DNA of 64,000 nucleotides, from positions 1 to 64,000 of the forward strand of contig NZ_SJZB01000042.1 in the NCBI RefSeq assembly GCF_004337445.1, written 5' to 3'. Below, in pieces: positions 42,587-55,110 of this stretch. The notes beneath the pieces were generated by a model. That model searched no databases, was not told where the DNA came from, and saw nothing but the letters and a program-made list of their open reading frames with translations. Origin of the DNA: Parasulfuritortus cantonensis. Its GTDB lineage: Bacteria; Pseudomonadota; Gammaproteobacteria; Burkholderiales; Thiobacillaceae. The position numbers were made by a program, and so were the translations under genes. The first letter of the stretch is position 1. Each line of letters opens with the position of its first letter.

Positions 42587-43858
42587 TCAGCCCCGGACGT
42601 GGCCGTCGCCGAGGACCACCCACTTCTGGCTGGTCAGGCCTTCCAGGCCGACCGGCCCGCGGGCGTGGATCTTGTCCGTGGAGATGCCGATCTCGGCGCC
42701 CAGGCCGTATTCGAAGCCGTCCGCGAAGCGGGTCGAGGCGTTGATCATCACCGAGCTGGAGTCGACCTCGCGCAGGAAACGCATGGCGTTGGGGTGGTTG
42801 GTGGTGAGGATGGCGTCGGTGTGGTGCGAGCTGTACTTGTTGATGTGGGCGATCGCCTCGTCCAGGTCCGCCACCACCTTGACGCTGATGATCGGCGCCA
42901 GGTACTCGGTGTACCAGTCCTGTTCCGTCGCGTCGGCCAGATTGGCGCCCGGCACCGCGGCCAGGATCGCCTTGGCGGCGGCGTCGCAGCGCATCTCGAC
43001 GCCCTTGCCGGCGAAGACGGCGCCGATCCGGGGCAGGAAGGCCTCGGCGGCCTGCGCGTGCACCAGCAGCGATTCGGTGGCGTTGCAGGGGCTGTACTTC
43101 TGGGTCTTGGCGTTCTCGGTCACCACCAGGGCCTTGGCCATGTCGAACTCGGCGTCCACGTAGGTGTGGCAGTTGCCGTCCAGGTGCTTGATCACCGGCA
43201 CCTTGGCCTCGGCGCTGATGCGCTCGATCAGGCCCTTGCCGCCGCGCGGGATGATGACGTCGACGTAGGCGGGTAGGGTGATCAGCTCGCCGACCGCGGC
43301 GCGGTCGGTGGTCTCCACCAGCTGCACCGCCTCGGCGGGCAGGCCGGCCGTCGCCAGGGCCTGCCGGACCAGCGTCCAAAGGGCCAGGTTGGACTGGATG
43401 GCCTCGGAACCGCCGCGCAGGATGCAGGCGTTGCCGCTCTTGATGGCGAGCGAGGCGGCCTCGATGGTCACGTTCGGCCGGCTCTCGTAGATCATGCCGA
43501 ACACGCCCAGGGGCACGCGCATCTGGCCGACGCTGATGCCGCTCGGGCGGCGCTTCACGCCGGTGATCTCGCCCACCGGGTCGGGCATGGCGGCGAGTTG
43601 TTCGCAGCCCTCGGCCATGGTCTCGACGACCTTGGCGGTCAGGCGCAGGCGGTCGACCATGGGGGCGGCGAGTCCCGCCGCCTCGGCTTTGGCGATGTCC
43701 AGGGCATTGGCCTCGGCCAGCGGCGCGCCGGCCGCGCGCAGCAGGCCGGCCAGCTCGCTGAGGGCGTCGTTCTTGGCCTTGGTGGAGGCCCGCGCCATGG
43801 CGGCGGAGGCGACGCGGGCCTGGCGGCCCAGGGTATCCATGTAAGACTTAATATCCAT
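42587..43858 (-). CDS. proA: gamma-glutamyl phosphate reductase
   Basis: 423 residues. Second step of proline synthesis, NADPH-dependent. Catalytic Cys in [12 protein letters not shown], and [17 protein letters not shown] and IPRGGKGLI are diagnostic. Its first codons overlap the end of holA by 11 bases. Confidence 0.97.
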   Translation of the reverse strand: MDIKSYMDTLGRQARVASAAMARASTKAKNDALSELAGLLRAAGAPLAEANALDIAKAEAAGLAAPMVDRLRLTAKVVETMAEGCEQLAAMPDPVGEITGVKRRPSGISVGQMRVPLGVFGMIYESRPNVTIEAASLAIKSGNACILRGGSEAIQSNLALWTLVRQALATAGLPAEAVQLVETTDRAAVGELITLPAYVDVIIPRGGKGLIERISAEAKVPVIKHLDGNCHTYVDAEFDMAKALVVTENAKTQKYSPCNATESLLVHAQAAEAFLPRIGAVFAGKGVEMRCDAAAKAILAAVPGANLADATEQDWYTEYLAPIISVKVVADLDEAIAHINKYSSHHTDAILTTNHPNAMRFLREVDSSSVMINASTRFADGFEYGLGAEIGISTDKIHARGPVGLEGLTSQKWVVLGDGHVRG

Positions 43859-44882
43859 ATGCGAACTCGTTCTTCAGTTTCGACTTGCCCATCAGGCCGA
43901 GGCCCAGTTGTTTCAACAGCGCCCAGGCGTCTTCCCGGAGCAGGCCCTTGCTCGCCCGGTCGACCCGGCCGGCCTCGCGCAGGGCGAGCGCCAGTTCGGC
44001 CGCCCGGAGGCCTTTCAAGGCCCGGCTCACCAGGGCCTGGCGGCTTTCCCAGACGCGATTCTCGCGCATCAGGGCGGGCAGCGGCTCGCCCGCCTCGACG
44101 CCGGCGGCCAGGCGGTACAGGGTGCGCAACTCCTGGGCGAGCAGCCAGAGCGCCAGGATGGGCGTCTCGCCCTCCGCCTCCAGGCCGTCGATGATACGAC
44201 AGTAGCGCACCGCGTCGCCTTTCAGGAAGGCCTCGGGCAGGTCGCTGGCGTCGTAGCGGGCGACGTCCACCACGGCGGCGCGGGCCGCCTCCAGGTCGAA
44301 TGGCCCGGGTGGCAGGATGAGGGCCAGCTTCTCGATCTCCTGGTGGGCGGCGAGCAGGTTGCCCTCGACCCGGCTGGCCAGGAAGGCCAGGGTCTCGGCG
44401 TCGGTCTTCAGCTGGTAGCGGGCCAGACGGCTGCCGATCCAGGCCGGCAACTGTTCCGGCGCCGGCACCTGGACGTGCACGGCGACGCCGGCCCGGTCCA
44501 GGGCGCCGTACCACTTGCTGCCCTGCATCGCCTTGTCGGCGCGCGGCAGCATCACCAGCAGGTGGGTGTCGGCAGGCGGGTTGGCGCACCAGGCCTCCAG
44601 GGCCTTGCCGCCCTCGACGCCCGGCTTGCCGGTGGCCAGGCGCAACTCGACCAGGCGCAGGCTGGCGAACAGCGACAGGGAATCGAAGCCGGCCGCCCAG
44701 GCACCCCAGTTGAAGCCGGTCTCGACCTGGAAGGACTGGCGCTCGGCGCCGGCCGTGCGCGCCGCCGCCCGGATCGCCGCCGCGGCCTCGTCGGTGAGCA
44801 GCGGCTCGTCGCCGCACACGGCGTAGACCGGCGCCAGGCCCTTGGCCAGGGCGCCCGCCAACTGCTCGGCGCGCAGCCTCAT
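43848..44882 (-). CDS. holA: DNA polymerase III delta subunit
   Basis: 344 residues. Clamp-loader subunit that opens the beta clamp encoded at 1.3 kb. N-terminus [23 protein letters not shown] and the [18 protein letters not shown] segment fit the family. Its ATG overlaps the lptE stop (ATGA). Confidence 0.93.
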   Translation of the reverse strand: MRLRAEQLAGALAKGLAPVYAVCGDEPLLTDEAAAAIRAAARTAGAERQSFQVETGFNWGAWAAGFDSLSLFASLRLVELRLATGKPGVEGGKALEAWCANPPADTHLLVMLPRADKAMQGSKWYGALDRAGVAVHVQVPAPEQLPAWIGSRLARYQLKTDAETLAFLASRVEGNLLAAHQEIEKLALILPPGPFDLEAARAAVVDVARYDASDLPEAFLKGDAVRYCRIIDGLEAEGETPILALWLLAQELRTLYRLAAGVEAGEPLPALMRENRVWESRQALVSRALKGLRAAELALALREAGRVDRASKGLLREDAWALLKQLGLGLMGKSKLKNEFAYGY

Positions 44883-45424
44883 TCGGTCCGGACGAACGCC
44901 AGGCGCCTGATGATCTGGCGCAGGGCCTCGTCTTCCATGTCCTTGCGCAGGGTCGCCTCCTCGGCTTCCTTGGCGAGGATCTGTTCGTCGCTGTAGGAGA
45001 AGTCCCGGGTGAGGCGGATGTCGGTGGGGGCCAGCATCTCTTCGCCGCCCGGGCTGATTGCCGAGATCGTCAGGCTGTGCACGAGCCGGTATTCGCGCAC
45101 CTTGCCGGCGCCGGACAGGGACAGGATGGACTTGCCGCGCGTCTCGTTGGTCAGCAGGATGACCACGTCGGCCTTGTTGCGTTGCGCGGCCAGCTTGCCC
45201 TGCACGTCCAGGTAGTGGCGCAAGGACTTGGCCAGGGTCGACTCGCGCGAACGGGCGGACGGCATCGGGCCGGTGATCGCGCTGCCGCGCCCGCCTACCC
45301 CGCCCGCCTCCACGTAGGCGCTCTTGAACGGCAGCTTGGCCTGGCCGCGCAACTGGAAACCGCAACCGGCCAACGCGGCCGGGACGCCGACCGCCAGCCA
45401 TTTCAATGCCTCACGCCTCAGCAT
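44879..45424 (-). CDS. lptE: LPS-assembly lipoprotein LptE
   Basis: 181 residues. Signal peptide with lipobox ALAGC, then GFQLRG, the typical start of mature LptE. Plug and partner of LptD in LPS insertion at the outer membrane. Between leuS and holA, the usual proteobacterial order. Confidence 0.93.
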   Translation of the reverse strand: MLRREALKWLAVGVPAALAGCGFQLRGQAKLPFKSAYVEAGGVGGRGSAITGPMPSARSRESTLAKSLRHYLDVQGKLAAQRNKADVVILLTNETRGKSILSLSGAGKVREYRLVHSLTISAISPGGEEMLAPTDIRLTRDFSYSDEQILAKEAEEATLRKDMEDEALRQIIRRLAFVRTE

Positions 45425-45435
45425 GTGCTTGCTCC

Positions 45436-48102
<2,667 letters not shown>

Positions 48103-48142
48103 TCAAATTCAGCGTTTGTTATCCGTTTTTGGGGGAGCCTAC

Positions 48143-49033
48143 ATGTCCAAGAAGCATCCAGTCGTGGTCGTCACCGGGTCGTCCGGCGCCGGTACCACCA
48201 CCGTCAAGCGCGCGTTCGAGCACATCTTCACCCGTGAGCAACTGAACGCCGCGGTCATCGAGGGCGACAGCTTCCACAGCCTGAATCGCGTCGAGTACAA
48301 GGAGGCGATCAAGAAGGCGGAAGCCGAGGGTAACAAGAACCTGAGCCACTTCGGCCCGGAGGCCAACGACTTCGCCGCCCTGGCCAACCTGTTCCGCACC
48401 TATGGCGAGACCGGCTCCGGCAAGAAGCGCTACTACATCCATAGCGACGAAGAGGCGGTGCAACTGAACGCCCACTTCGGCACCAACCTGAAGGCCGGTG
48501 AGTTCACCCCCTGGGAAGACGTGCCCTCGGGCACCGACATGCTGTTCTACGAAGGCCTGCACGGCCTGGTCGTGACCGACCAAGTCGACATGGCCAAGTA
48601 CGTCGACCTGGCCATCGGCGTGGTGCCCGTGGTCAACCTGGAATGGATCCAGAAGATCCACCGCGATGCCGCCGAGCGGGGCTATTCCGCCGAGGTGATC
48701 GTCGACACCATCCTGCGCCGCATGCCGGACTACGTGAACTACGTCACCCCGCAGTTCTCGCGCACCCACATCAACTTCCAGCGCGTGCCCACGGTCGACA
48801 CCTCCAACCCGTTCATCGCCCGCGACATCCCGACCCCGGACGAGAGCTTCGTGGTGATCCGCTTCGCCGATCCGAAGGGCGTCGATTTCCCGTACCTGCT
48901 CAACATGGTGCACGACTCCTTCATGTCCCGGCGCAACAACCTGGTGGTGCCCGGCGGCAAGATGGGCATGGCCATGGAAATCATCCTGGAGCCGATCATC
49001 CACAAGATGGTCGAGGACAGCAAAAAGGGCTGA
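48143..49033 (+). CDS. prkB: phosphoribulokinase, class I
   Basis: 296 residues from the ATG at 48143, which follows GGGGGAG. Makes ribulose-1,5-bisphosphate from ribulose-5-phosphate with ATP, the Calvin-cycle step that defines autotrophy. P-loop GSSGAGTTT; catalytic region IEGDSFH; FYEGLHGLVV. Class I (proteobacterial) by length and sequence. It is alone here, without RuBisCO or cbbR, under its own promoter and terminator. Confidence 0.96.
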   Translation: MSKKHPVVVVTGSSGAGTTTVKRAFEHIFTREQLNAAVIEGDSFHSLNRVEYKEAIKKAEAEGNKNLSHFGPEANDFAALANLFRTYGETGSGKKRYYIHSDEEAVQLNAHFGTNLKAGEFTPWEDVPSGTDMLFYEGLHGLVVTDQVDMAKYVDLAIGVVPVVNLEWIQKIHRDAAERGYSAEVIVDTILRRMPDYVNYVTPQFSRTHINFQRVPTVDTSNPFIARDIPTPDESFVVIRFADPKGVDFPYLLNMVHDSFMSRRNNLVVPGGKMGMAMEIILEPIIHKMVEDSKKG

Positions 49034-49053
49034 GCGCCTGCCGCGCCGCCGAC

Positions 49054-49078
49054 AAAAGCCGGGTTCGCCCGGCTTTTT
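49054..49078 (+). terminator. intrinsic terminator of the phosphoribulokinase gene
   Basis: AAAAGCCGGG, loop TTCG, CCCGGCTTTTT. Strong GC stem with a UUCG tetraloop and U-run, 20 bases after the stop; the flanking A and T runs make it usable in both directions. Confidence 0.9.
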
Positions 49079-49093
49079 ACTTTTGGAGCCGCC

Positions 49094-49453
49094 ATGGACA
49101 TCTACAACATCTTCCACCTCGAATGCGCCCGCCGCCTGCCCAACCTGCCGGCCGAGCACCCCTGCGCCCGGGTGCACGGCCACTCCTTCCGGGTCGAGGT
49201 GCACGTCTCCGGGCCGCTCGACGAACGGCTCGCCTGGGTGCTCGACTTCGCCGACGTGGAGACGGCCTGGGGGCCGGTCAAGGCCGCCTTGGACCACCGC
49301 TACCTGAACGACGTGCCGGGCCTGGACAACCCGACCAGCGAGCGCATGGCGATCTGGATCTGGGACCGCCTCAAGCCCGCCCTGCCCGGCCTGGCCAAGA
49401 TCGTCATCCAGGAAACCGCCGTCTCTGGCTGCATCTACACCGGCACCGGCTAA
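49094..49453 (+). CDS. QueD-like 6-pyruvoyl-tetrahydropterin synthase family protein
   Basis: 119 residues. T-fold enzyme of the 6-carboxytetrahydropterin synthase (queuosine) or PTPS group. Catalytic Cys24 and zinc ligands His28 and His30 are present (CARVHGHSF), as is the LDHRYLND segment and a C-terminal Glu (IQETAVSG). The first zinc His of the family (in AAHRL) is Arg13 here (CARRL). Function may therefore differ from QueD. TTTTGGAG before the ATG. Confidence 0.82.
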   Translation: MDIYNIFHLECARRLPNLPAEHPCARVHGHSFRVEVHVSGPLDERLAWVLDFADVETAWGPVKAALDHRYLNDVPGLDNPTSERMAIWIWDRLKPALPGLAKIVIQETAVSGCIYTGTG

Positions 49454-49455
49454 GA

Positions 49456-49486
49456 CCCCTCTCCCCGGAAGGGCGGGGGAGAGGGG
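49456..49486. repeat. 11-bp perfect inverted repeat between queD and lipB
   Basis: CCCCTCTCCCC, nine-base loop, GGGGAGAGGGG. Lies between two convergent genes. No U-run. It resembles dispersed intergenic palindromes seen in many proteobacteria. Confidence 0.6.
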
Positions 49487-49499
49487 GCAACCCCCGTCC

Positions 49500-50108
49500 C
49501 TAAAGCGCCGCCACCAACTTCTCCACCAACGCCTCGCCCACCTTCTCCGCTCCGCCGGCAATGCCCAGATTGCGGGTCTGCGTCACCGCCATTCCGGCAT
49601 AGCCGCACGGATTGATGGCCGAGTACGGCGCCAGGTCCATATCCACGTTCAGCGCCAGGCCGTGATAGGAGCAGCCGTTGCGGATGCGCAGTCCGAGGGC
49701 GGCGATCTTCGCCTCGCCGACGTACACCCCGGGCGCCCCCTCGCGTCGTTGCGCCATGACACCCATATCGGCCAGCAGGTCGATCACCGCCTGCTCGATC
49801 CGGCTGACCAGCTCCTTGACGCCATAACCGCGCCGGCGCAGGTCGAGCAGCAGGTAGACCACCGCCTGGCCGGGGCCGTGGTAGGTCACCTGGCCACCCC
49901 GGTCGATCGGGACGATGGGAATGCCCAAGTCGGCGAGCACATGCTCGCGCTTGCCCGCCTGGCCCAGGGTGAACACCGGCGGGTGCTCCAGCAGCCAGAT
50001 CTCGTCCGGCGTATCCGGCGTCCGGGCCGCGGTGAAATCCTGCATGGCGCGCCAGGTCGGCTCGTATTCGACCCGGCCGAGGCAGCGCACCACCGGCGCG
50101 CGGCTCAC
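49500..50108 (-). CDS. lipB: octanoyl-[ACP]:protein octanoyltransferase LipB
   Basis: 202 residues from a GTG. Transfers octanoate from ACP to lipoyl domains. [25 protein letters not shown] and the catalytic Cys in [13 protein letters not shown] are diagnostic; Lys in [12 protein letters not shown] is present. Its GTG overlaps the stop of the integrase gene (GTGA). In relatives lipB follows ybeD, which here lies 9.8 kb away on the same strand. lipA is not adjacent. Confidence 0.95.
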   Translation of the reverse strand: MSRAPVVRCLGRVEYEPTWRAMQDFTAARTPDTPDEIWLLEHPPVFTLGQAGKREHVLADLGIPIVPIDRGGQVTYHGPGQAVVYLLLDLRRRGYGVKELVSRIEQAVIDLLADMGVMAQRREGAPGVYVGEAKIAALGLRIRNGCSYHGLALNVDMDLAPYSAINPCGYAGMAVTQTRNLGIAGGAEKVGEALVEKLVAAL

Positions 50109-51084
50109 CGGTCGAGCGGGCTGACCACGCCGCGCCCGCCCTTGTTCAAGACATGGGTGTAGATCATCGTCGTCGAGACATCCGAATGGCCCAGCAGCTC
50201 CTGTACCGTTCGGATGTCATAGCCCGCCTCAAGCAAATGGGTGGCAAAGGAATGGCGCAGGGTATGCGGCGACACCGGCTTGACGAGTCCTGCCCGTGCC
50301 GCGGCCTTGCGCACCGCCCGTTGCACCCGCTTGTCGTCGACATGGTGACGGCGCACCGCGCCGGAACGCGGGTCTACGGAAAACCCCGAAGCCGGAAACA
50401 CATACTGCCAACCCAAGGTGCGTGAGGCATTGGGATACTTGACGGCCAGCGCGTCGGGCAGCCAGACCTCGCCGCGTCCGGCCAAAAGGTCGGCGTCGTG
50501 CTGCGCCTTAACCACCTTCAGATGTGCCTGGAGAGCCTCCTTCAAGCTGGCAGGCAACATCGTGACACGGTCCTTGTTGCCCTTTCCCTCACGAACAACG
50601 ATCTCGTTGCGGGAAAAATCCACATCCTTCACCCGCAAGCGCAGGCCCTCCAGCAAGCGCATCCCGGTGCCGTAAAGCAGCCGAACGATCAACCCGAGCA
50701 GCGGGTCGTCCATCTGGGCCAGAAGGGCCTGTACCTCGTCCCGTGCGAGCACGGTCGGCAACCGGACCGGTTTCTTGGCGCGGGTCAGGTCCGACAGCCA
50801 GGGTGGCTCGATACCCAGAACTTCCTTGTACAGGAACAGGATGGCGGAAAGCGCCTGGGTCTGGGTGGAAGCCGCGACATTGCGGTCCACCGCGAGGGAA
50901 GTCAGGAACGCTTCGATTTCCTCCTTTCCCAAGTCGGCGGGATGGCGCTTGCCGTGAAAAGGATGTATCGTTTCACCCACTGAAGATAAGCCTGCTCGGT
51001 ACGCAAACTGTAATGCTTCAAGCGGATACGGTCGCGTAGCTGGTCAAGCAACCTGGGGGCATGGTCGGGTGCGGAAGCGTTCAT
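50105..51084 (-). pseudogene. intI: integron integrase, frameshifted as assembled
   Basis: Tyrosine recombinase that moves gene cassettes. About 326 residues if repaired. N-terminal part [18 protein letters not shown] (51084 to about 50960), then frame change to [23 protein letters not shown]. Catalytic R in [45 protein letters not shown] with the Tyr nucleophile. The extra IntI-specific patch is present ([14 protein letters not shown]). One T is missing in the TTTT run (50957-50960). Transcribed away from the cassette array, as usual. Confidence 0.92.
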
Positions 51085-51129
51085 GGCCTACAAGATTATC
51101 AGACACAGGGGGCATTAATAATCATGAGG

Positions 51130-51206
51130 TTAGCACGAATACTAAGATTATTGGACATGTCCGATAAGCCATTACGCCGGCACTTGTCGGCGAATAGACG
51201 TTGGGC
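51130..51206 (+). other. attI recombination region
   Basis: The segment between intI and the first cassette. It ends in the core GTTGGGC at 51200-51206 with the crossover between G51200 and T51201. It includes the palindrome GGACATGTCC at 51153 and the motif CCGGCACTTGTCGGCG, possible integrase sites. The exact left limit cannot be read. Confidence 0.7.
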
Positions 51207-51241
51207 ATCATTTCGCAATCGCTGAGAAAAAGGGGAATGTT

Positions 51242-51952
51242 ATGGATTTGTTTTGGATCATCGTAATTGCAACGAGCATTTGGGTTCTGATTGACGCGAA
51301 GACCATCGGCGTTAAGAAGGGACAAATTCAGGGTATGGGAAATCTTGGGCCGTGGGGCTGGTTCTTCGCCTGCCTCCTACTCTGGATCATCGGTTTCCCC
51401 TTCTACCTCGCGAAGCGCTCCGAATTTAAGCGTATCAATAGCGGCTCATCCCAAGGCGATCAGATCATCGCTACAGGGTCACCACAAACCAAGAAAGGTC
51501 TTAGCGTTGTCCACTGGATCGGAATAATTGTCTTCGGGGGCATTGCGTTGCTCGCTCTCTTCGGCCAACGCAACGATGGAACCACTGGCATTGGCCGCAT
51601 TGCTTCGGGCGGCGCCTCCTCGAACTCAACATCAGCCCCAGAAGGCTCTACCACCGCTACTGCTATCGCGCAGGCATATGAAGAAAACACTGTTGCCGCT
51701 GACCAAAAGTTCAAAGGGAAGAGATTCAAAATCACTGGTACGGTTGCCGACATCAACACCGACTTTATGGGCGATCCATATGTAACCCTTAAGGGTGGCG
51801 TCAACCAGTTCATGGAGCCGCAATTCGGTTTTGATAAGTCGTCTTCCACCCAGCTCGCCAACCTCTATAAGGGAGCCACCATTACTCTCGTTTGCACTGG
51901 AAAGGGCGACATCGCAAAGACGCCAATGTGGGATTCGTGCACGCTTCAATGA
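51242..51952 (+). CDS. cassette 1: membrane protein with OB-fold (tRNA_anti-like) domain
   Basis: 236 residues. An N-terminal hydrophobic segment (LFWIIVIATSIWVLIDA), further TM helices near 38-56 and 92-110, a Ser/Thr-rich linker, then an OB-fold domain (AQAYEENTVAADQKFKGKRFKITGTV ... YVTLKGG) of the tRNA_anti-like type seen in envelope proteins. GGGG precedes the ATG. First cassette after attI, the position best expressed. Function unknown. Confidence 0.75.
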   Translation: MDLFWIIVIATSIWVLIDAKTIGVKKGQIQGMGNLGPWGWFFACLLLWIIGFPFYLAKRSEFKRINSGSSQGDQIIATGSPQTKKGLSVVHWIGIIVFGGIALLALFGQRNDGTTGIGRIASGGASSNSTSAPEGSTTATAIAQAYEENTVAADQKFKGKRFKITGTVADINTDFMGDPYVTLKGGVNQFMEPQFGFDKSSSTQLANLYKGATITLVCTGKGDIAKTPMWDSCTLQ

Positions 51953-52348
51953 CGATGCCCAACAAACGCTTCGAGAGGGACGCTCCGCCAGCAAGCTTCG
52001 CTTGCTGTCTCCGCGCCCCTCAAGCTGCACGTTAGGGGTCGACAGGTTGCGCAGCCAATACAGTGTCGCCTTTTCGACCCGATCTTTCGCTTCTTCTTCG
52101 CGCTCGAAATAGTCGAGCGTGTCTTTCAGCCCAGGTAGGCGCGAGTTTGCTGCGTAGTGCTTTGTTTCTCCCTTCGTGCGGCTTGCGTAATGCACGCCAC
52201 CAACCGGCCACTTGCCAACGAAAAGAACGTCTCCACTAGCCCACATGCCGGTCGCCTTCTCCCATCGGAAGACCCCTAACATTTCTGTCAACACGGACGC
52301 CCCGCCAGCGGCGCTGTTTTCTGTCTGTGCGTTCTCCACCTTCATCAC
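51632..52348 (-). CDS. cassette 2: reverse-oriented ORF running through attC1
   Basis: The cassette (52032-52390) has no forward gene. On the minus strand an open frame starts within attC2 (starts at 52348, 52345 or 52282) and reads FRWEKATGMWASGDVLFVGKWPVGGVHY ... LPGLKDTLDYFEREEEAKDRVEKATLYWL, which looks like a real small domain. There is no stop before the cassette edge: the frame continues through attC1 and antisense to cassette 1 for another 130 residues. Either the product has a foreign tail or the 3' end was lost. Confidence 0.45.
   Translation of the reverse strand: MMKVENAQTENSAAGGASVLTEMLGVFRWEKATGMWASGDVLFVGKWPVGGVHYASRTKGETKHYAANSRLPGLKDTLDYFEREEEAKDRVEKATLYWLRNLSTPNVQLEGRGDSKRSLLAERPSRSVCWASSLKRARIPHWRLCDVALSSANESNGGSLIEVGELGGRRLIKTELRLHELVDATLKGYIWIAHKVGVDVGNRTSDFESLPFELLVSGNSVFFICLRDSSSGGRAFWG
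51957..52037 (+). other. attC site of cassette 1
   Basis: 81 bases. 5' box GCCCAAC (51957-51963), 3' core GTTAGGG (52031). Inner boxes GCTTCGAGAGGG and CCCCTCAAGC pair with extrahelical bases. Apical stem AGCAAGC-TTC-GCTTGCT. Confidence 0.88.
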
Positions 52349-52396
52349 TCCTTGTTCGGTTCGTGGCGCGGGTCGCCGGTTACATCAACGTTAGAA
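52274..52396 (+). other. attC site of cassette 2
   Basis: 123 bases. 5' box CCCTAAC at 52274-52280 pairs with the cassette start TTAGGG; 3' core GTTAGAA at 52390. Longest intact attC here. Confidence 0.82.
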
Positions 52397-52402
52397 GTCA
52401 CC

Positions 52403-52687
52403 ATGGCCAAGAAACGTTACTGGCGTGTCATAGGGTATGACAGCACAAATCAAATCTATGAAAGGCAGTTCCCTCTAGGCATCATGCCTCAGAATCAAAT
52501 GGCGGCAGCCCTTCGCTCTCTGGTAGCTAGCGCTGGGCTTACGTTTGACGAGATATTGGATTGCCACACAAGAAAAAACGCAAAGATACATCGCGAACTC
52601 TTGGAGGTTCGAACAGAATCCCAACCACATTTTTCAATGACTTGTGGCTTAAACCCACACTTTATTGCTTCAGTGGTGGAGAAATGA
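52403..52687 (+). CDS. cassette 3: uncharacterised 94-aa protein
   Basis: Starts MAKKRYWRVIGYDSTNQIYERQF twelve bases after the cassette boundary; the stop is one base before attC3, the compact layout typical of cassettes. Predicted soluble alpha/beta protein with no known motif. Confidence 0.65.
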   Translation: MAKKRYWRVIGYDSTNQIYERQFPLGIMPQNQMAAALRSLVASAGLTFDEILDCHTRKNAKIHRELLEVRTESQPHFSMTCGLNPHFIASVVEK

Positions 52688-52688
52688 C

Positions 52689-52754
52689 TTCTAACCCTGC
52701 GCTCAAGCGGGACCGTCCGCCTGCGGCGTCCGGCCCCTTAGCTCCACGTTATGT
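52689..52754 (+). other. attC site of cassette 3
   Basis: 66 bases. TTCTAAC at 52689, inner box CCTGCGCTCAAGCGGGAC, 3' core GTTATGT at 52748. The 5' box pairs with the cassette start TTAGAA. Confidence 0.88.
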
Positions 52755-52760
52755 CGCACC

Positions 52761-53015
52761 GTGACCAAGCGTAGAAAATTGCTCACATGGCTTGGGTTGT
52801 TTTTTTCGTTACCAGCAGCTGGCTACGCTGGCGTAAGTTTTATCTTCTATTCGTGGCTAAGCGCTGCTGAGCCGGAACGTTGGCCACCTGAGCGTGCAGG
52901 TGTTTGGGCGTTTGGTGCACTTGCCCTGGCAATACTATTTTTCGGCTTGTTTGTTTATTGCCTGGTCAGTCTGATCCGAGAAGCAAACAGGAGGTATCGT
53001 GAAGAACAAAAAGCA

Positions 53016-53021
<6 letters not shown>
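52761..53021 (+). CDS. cassette 4: small membrane protein, 86 aa
   Basis: GTG start. Two TM helices (LLTWLGLFFSLPAAGYAGVSF and VWAFGALALAILFFGLFVYCLV) and a charged C-terminus REANRRYREEQKAT. The stop TAA lies inside the attC4 5' box (ACATAAC). Function unknown. Confidence 0.65.
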
Positions 53022-54251
<1,230 letters not shown>

Positions 54252-54351
54252 GCATCCGGTCGCATTGAGAAAATATACTGAAGCGTCACCCACAAGAACA
54301 ATCCCACCCACAGATTCACAAATCGCCATATTCTTCCACTTGGAGCTAAAA

Positions 54352-55059
54352 ATGTCTTTTACGAATAGGTTAATACAAGTCACATTTTTAACCCTTGCTG
54401 TTGCTTTAGCACCCAAAGCACAAGCAGCCCCAGTGGTCAATCAAGGCACATGGGAAGTTTCACTGCAAGGGAGAGATCTAGATGGCGACATATCCAACGG
54501 CTTTGAGGCTTACTACGATACTGACTTAGATATTACATGGCTTGCCAATATGAATTTAGCCACCACGGATAGTTCATGGATCGGAGCCAAGAACTTGGCA
54601 TCGGGCTTGAACTTGTATGGAATAGCAGGCTGGCGTCTGCCAATGATGGTTGATACTGGGCTCCCGGGCTGCGACTACAGTTATGGCGGAACTGACTGCG
54701 GGTACAACATTGACATTAACTCCTCAGAGTTGGCGCATATGTTTTACACAACACTCGGCAATACGGCTTACTTAGATCAATCAGGCAGCGCTCAGCCTTC
54801 TTTCGGCATGAAAAATACTGGGCCATTTCACAACCACTCAGACCCAATTGTTTTTTGGCTAGGAAACTCATACCCATCTGGAACAGACGCTTTTGCTTGG
54901 GCTTTTGACAGCTCTGGCGCCCAATATGGCACAAATGCGATGGGGGCAGCAATTTGGGTTGTTCATTCTGGAGACATTTCAGCCGTGCCAGAGCCCAGCA
55001 CTTTTTTACTCCTTTTCATAGGGTTGTCGTTAGTATTTTTTAGAAAGTTATTCCTATAA
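54352..55059 (+). CDS. cassette 5: exported PEP-CTERM protein
   Basis: 235 residues. ATG chosen for GGAG six bases upstream. Signal peptide SFTNRLIQVTFLTLAVALAPKAQA, a secreted domain with DITWLANMNLA and GWRLPM, as in DUF1566-like surface proteins, and a C-terminal PEP-CTERM sorting signal (VPEPST, hydrophobic helix, then FRKLFL). Should be handled by an exosortase encoded elsewhere. AT-rich codon use unlike the chromosome. An outer-surface cargo in a cassette is notable. Confidence 0.85.
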   Translation: MSFTNRLIQVTFLTLAVALAPKAQAAPVVNQGTWEVSLQGRDLDGDISNGFEAYYDTDLDITWLANMNLATTDSSWIGAKNLASGLNLYGIAGWRLPMMVDTGLPGCDYSYGGTDCGYNIDINSSELAHMFYTTLGNTAYLDQSGSAQPSFGMKNTGPFHNHSDPIVFWLGNSYPSGTDAFAWAFDSSGAQYGTNAMGAAIWVVHSGDISAVPEPSTFLLLFIGLSLVFFRKLFL

Positions 55060-55110
55060 CCTGATATTTCTATATTTCCATACAGCAATTATCGAAAATA
55101 AATGCCTAAC

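Noticed and set aside
51153-51162. GGACATGTCC palindrome near attI as a LexA box
   Set aside because: It does not match the CTGT-N8-ACAG pattern; kept only as part of attI.
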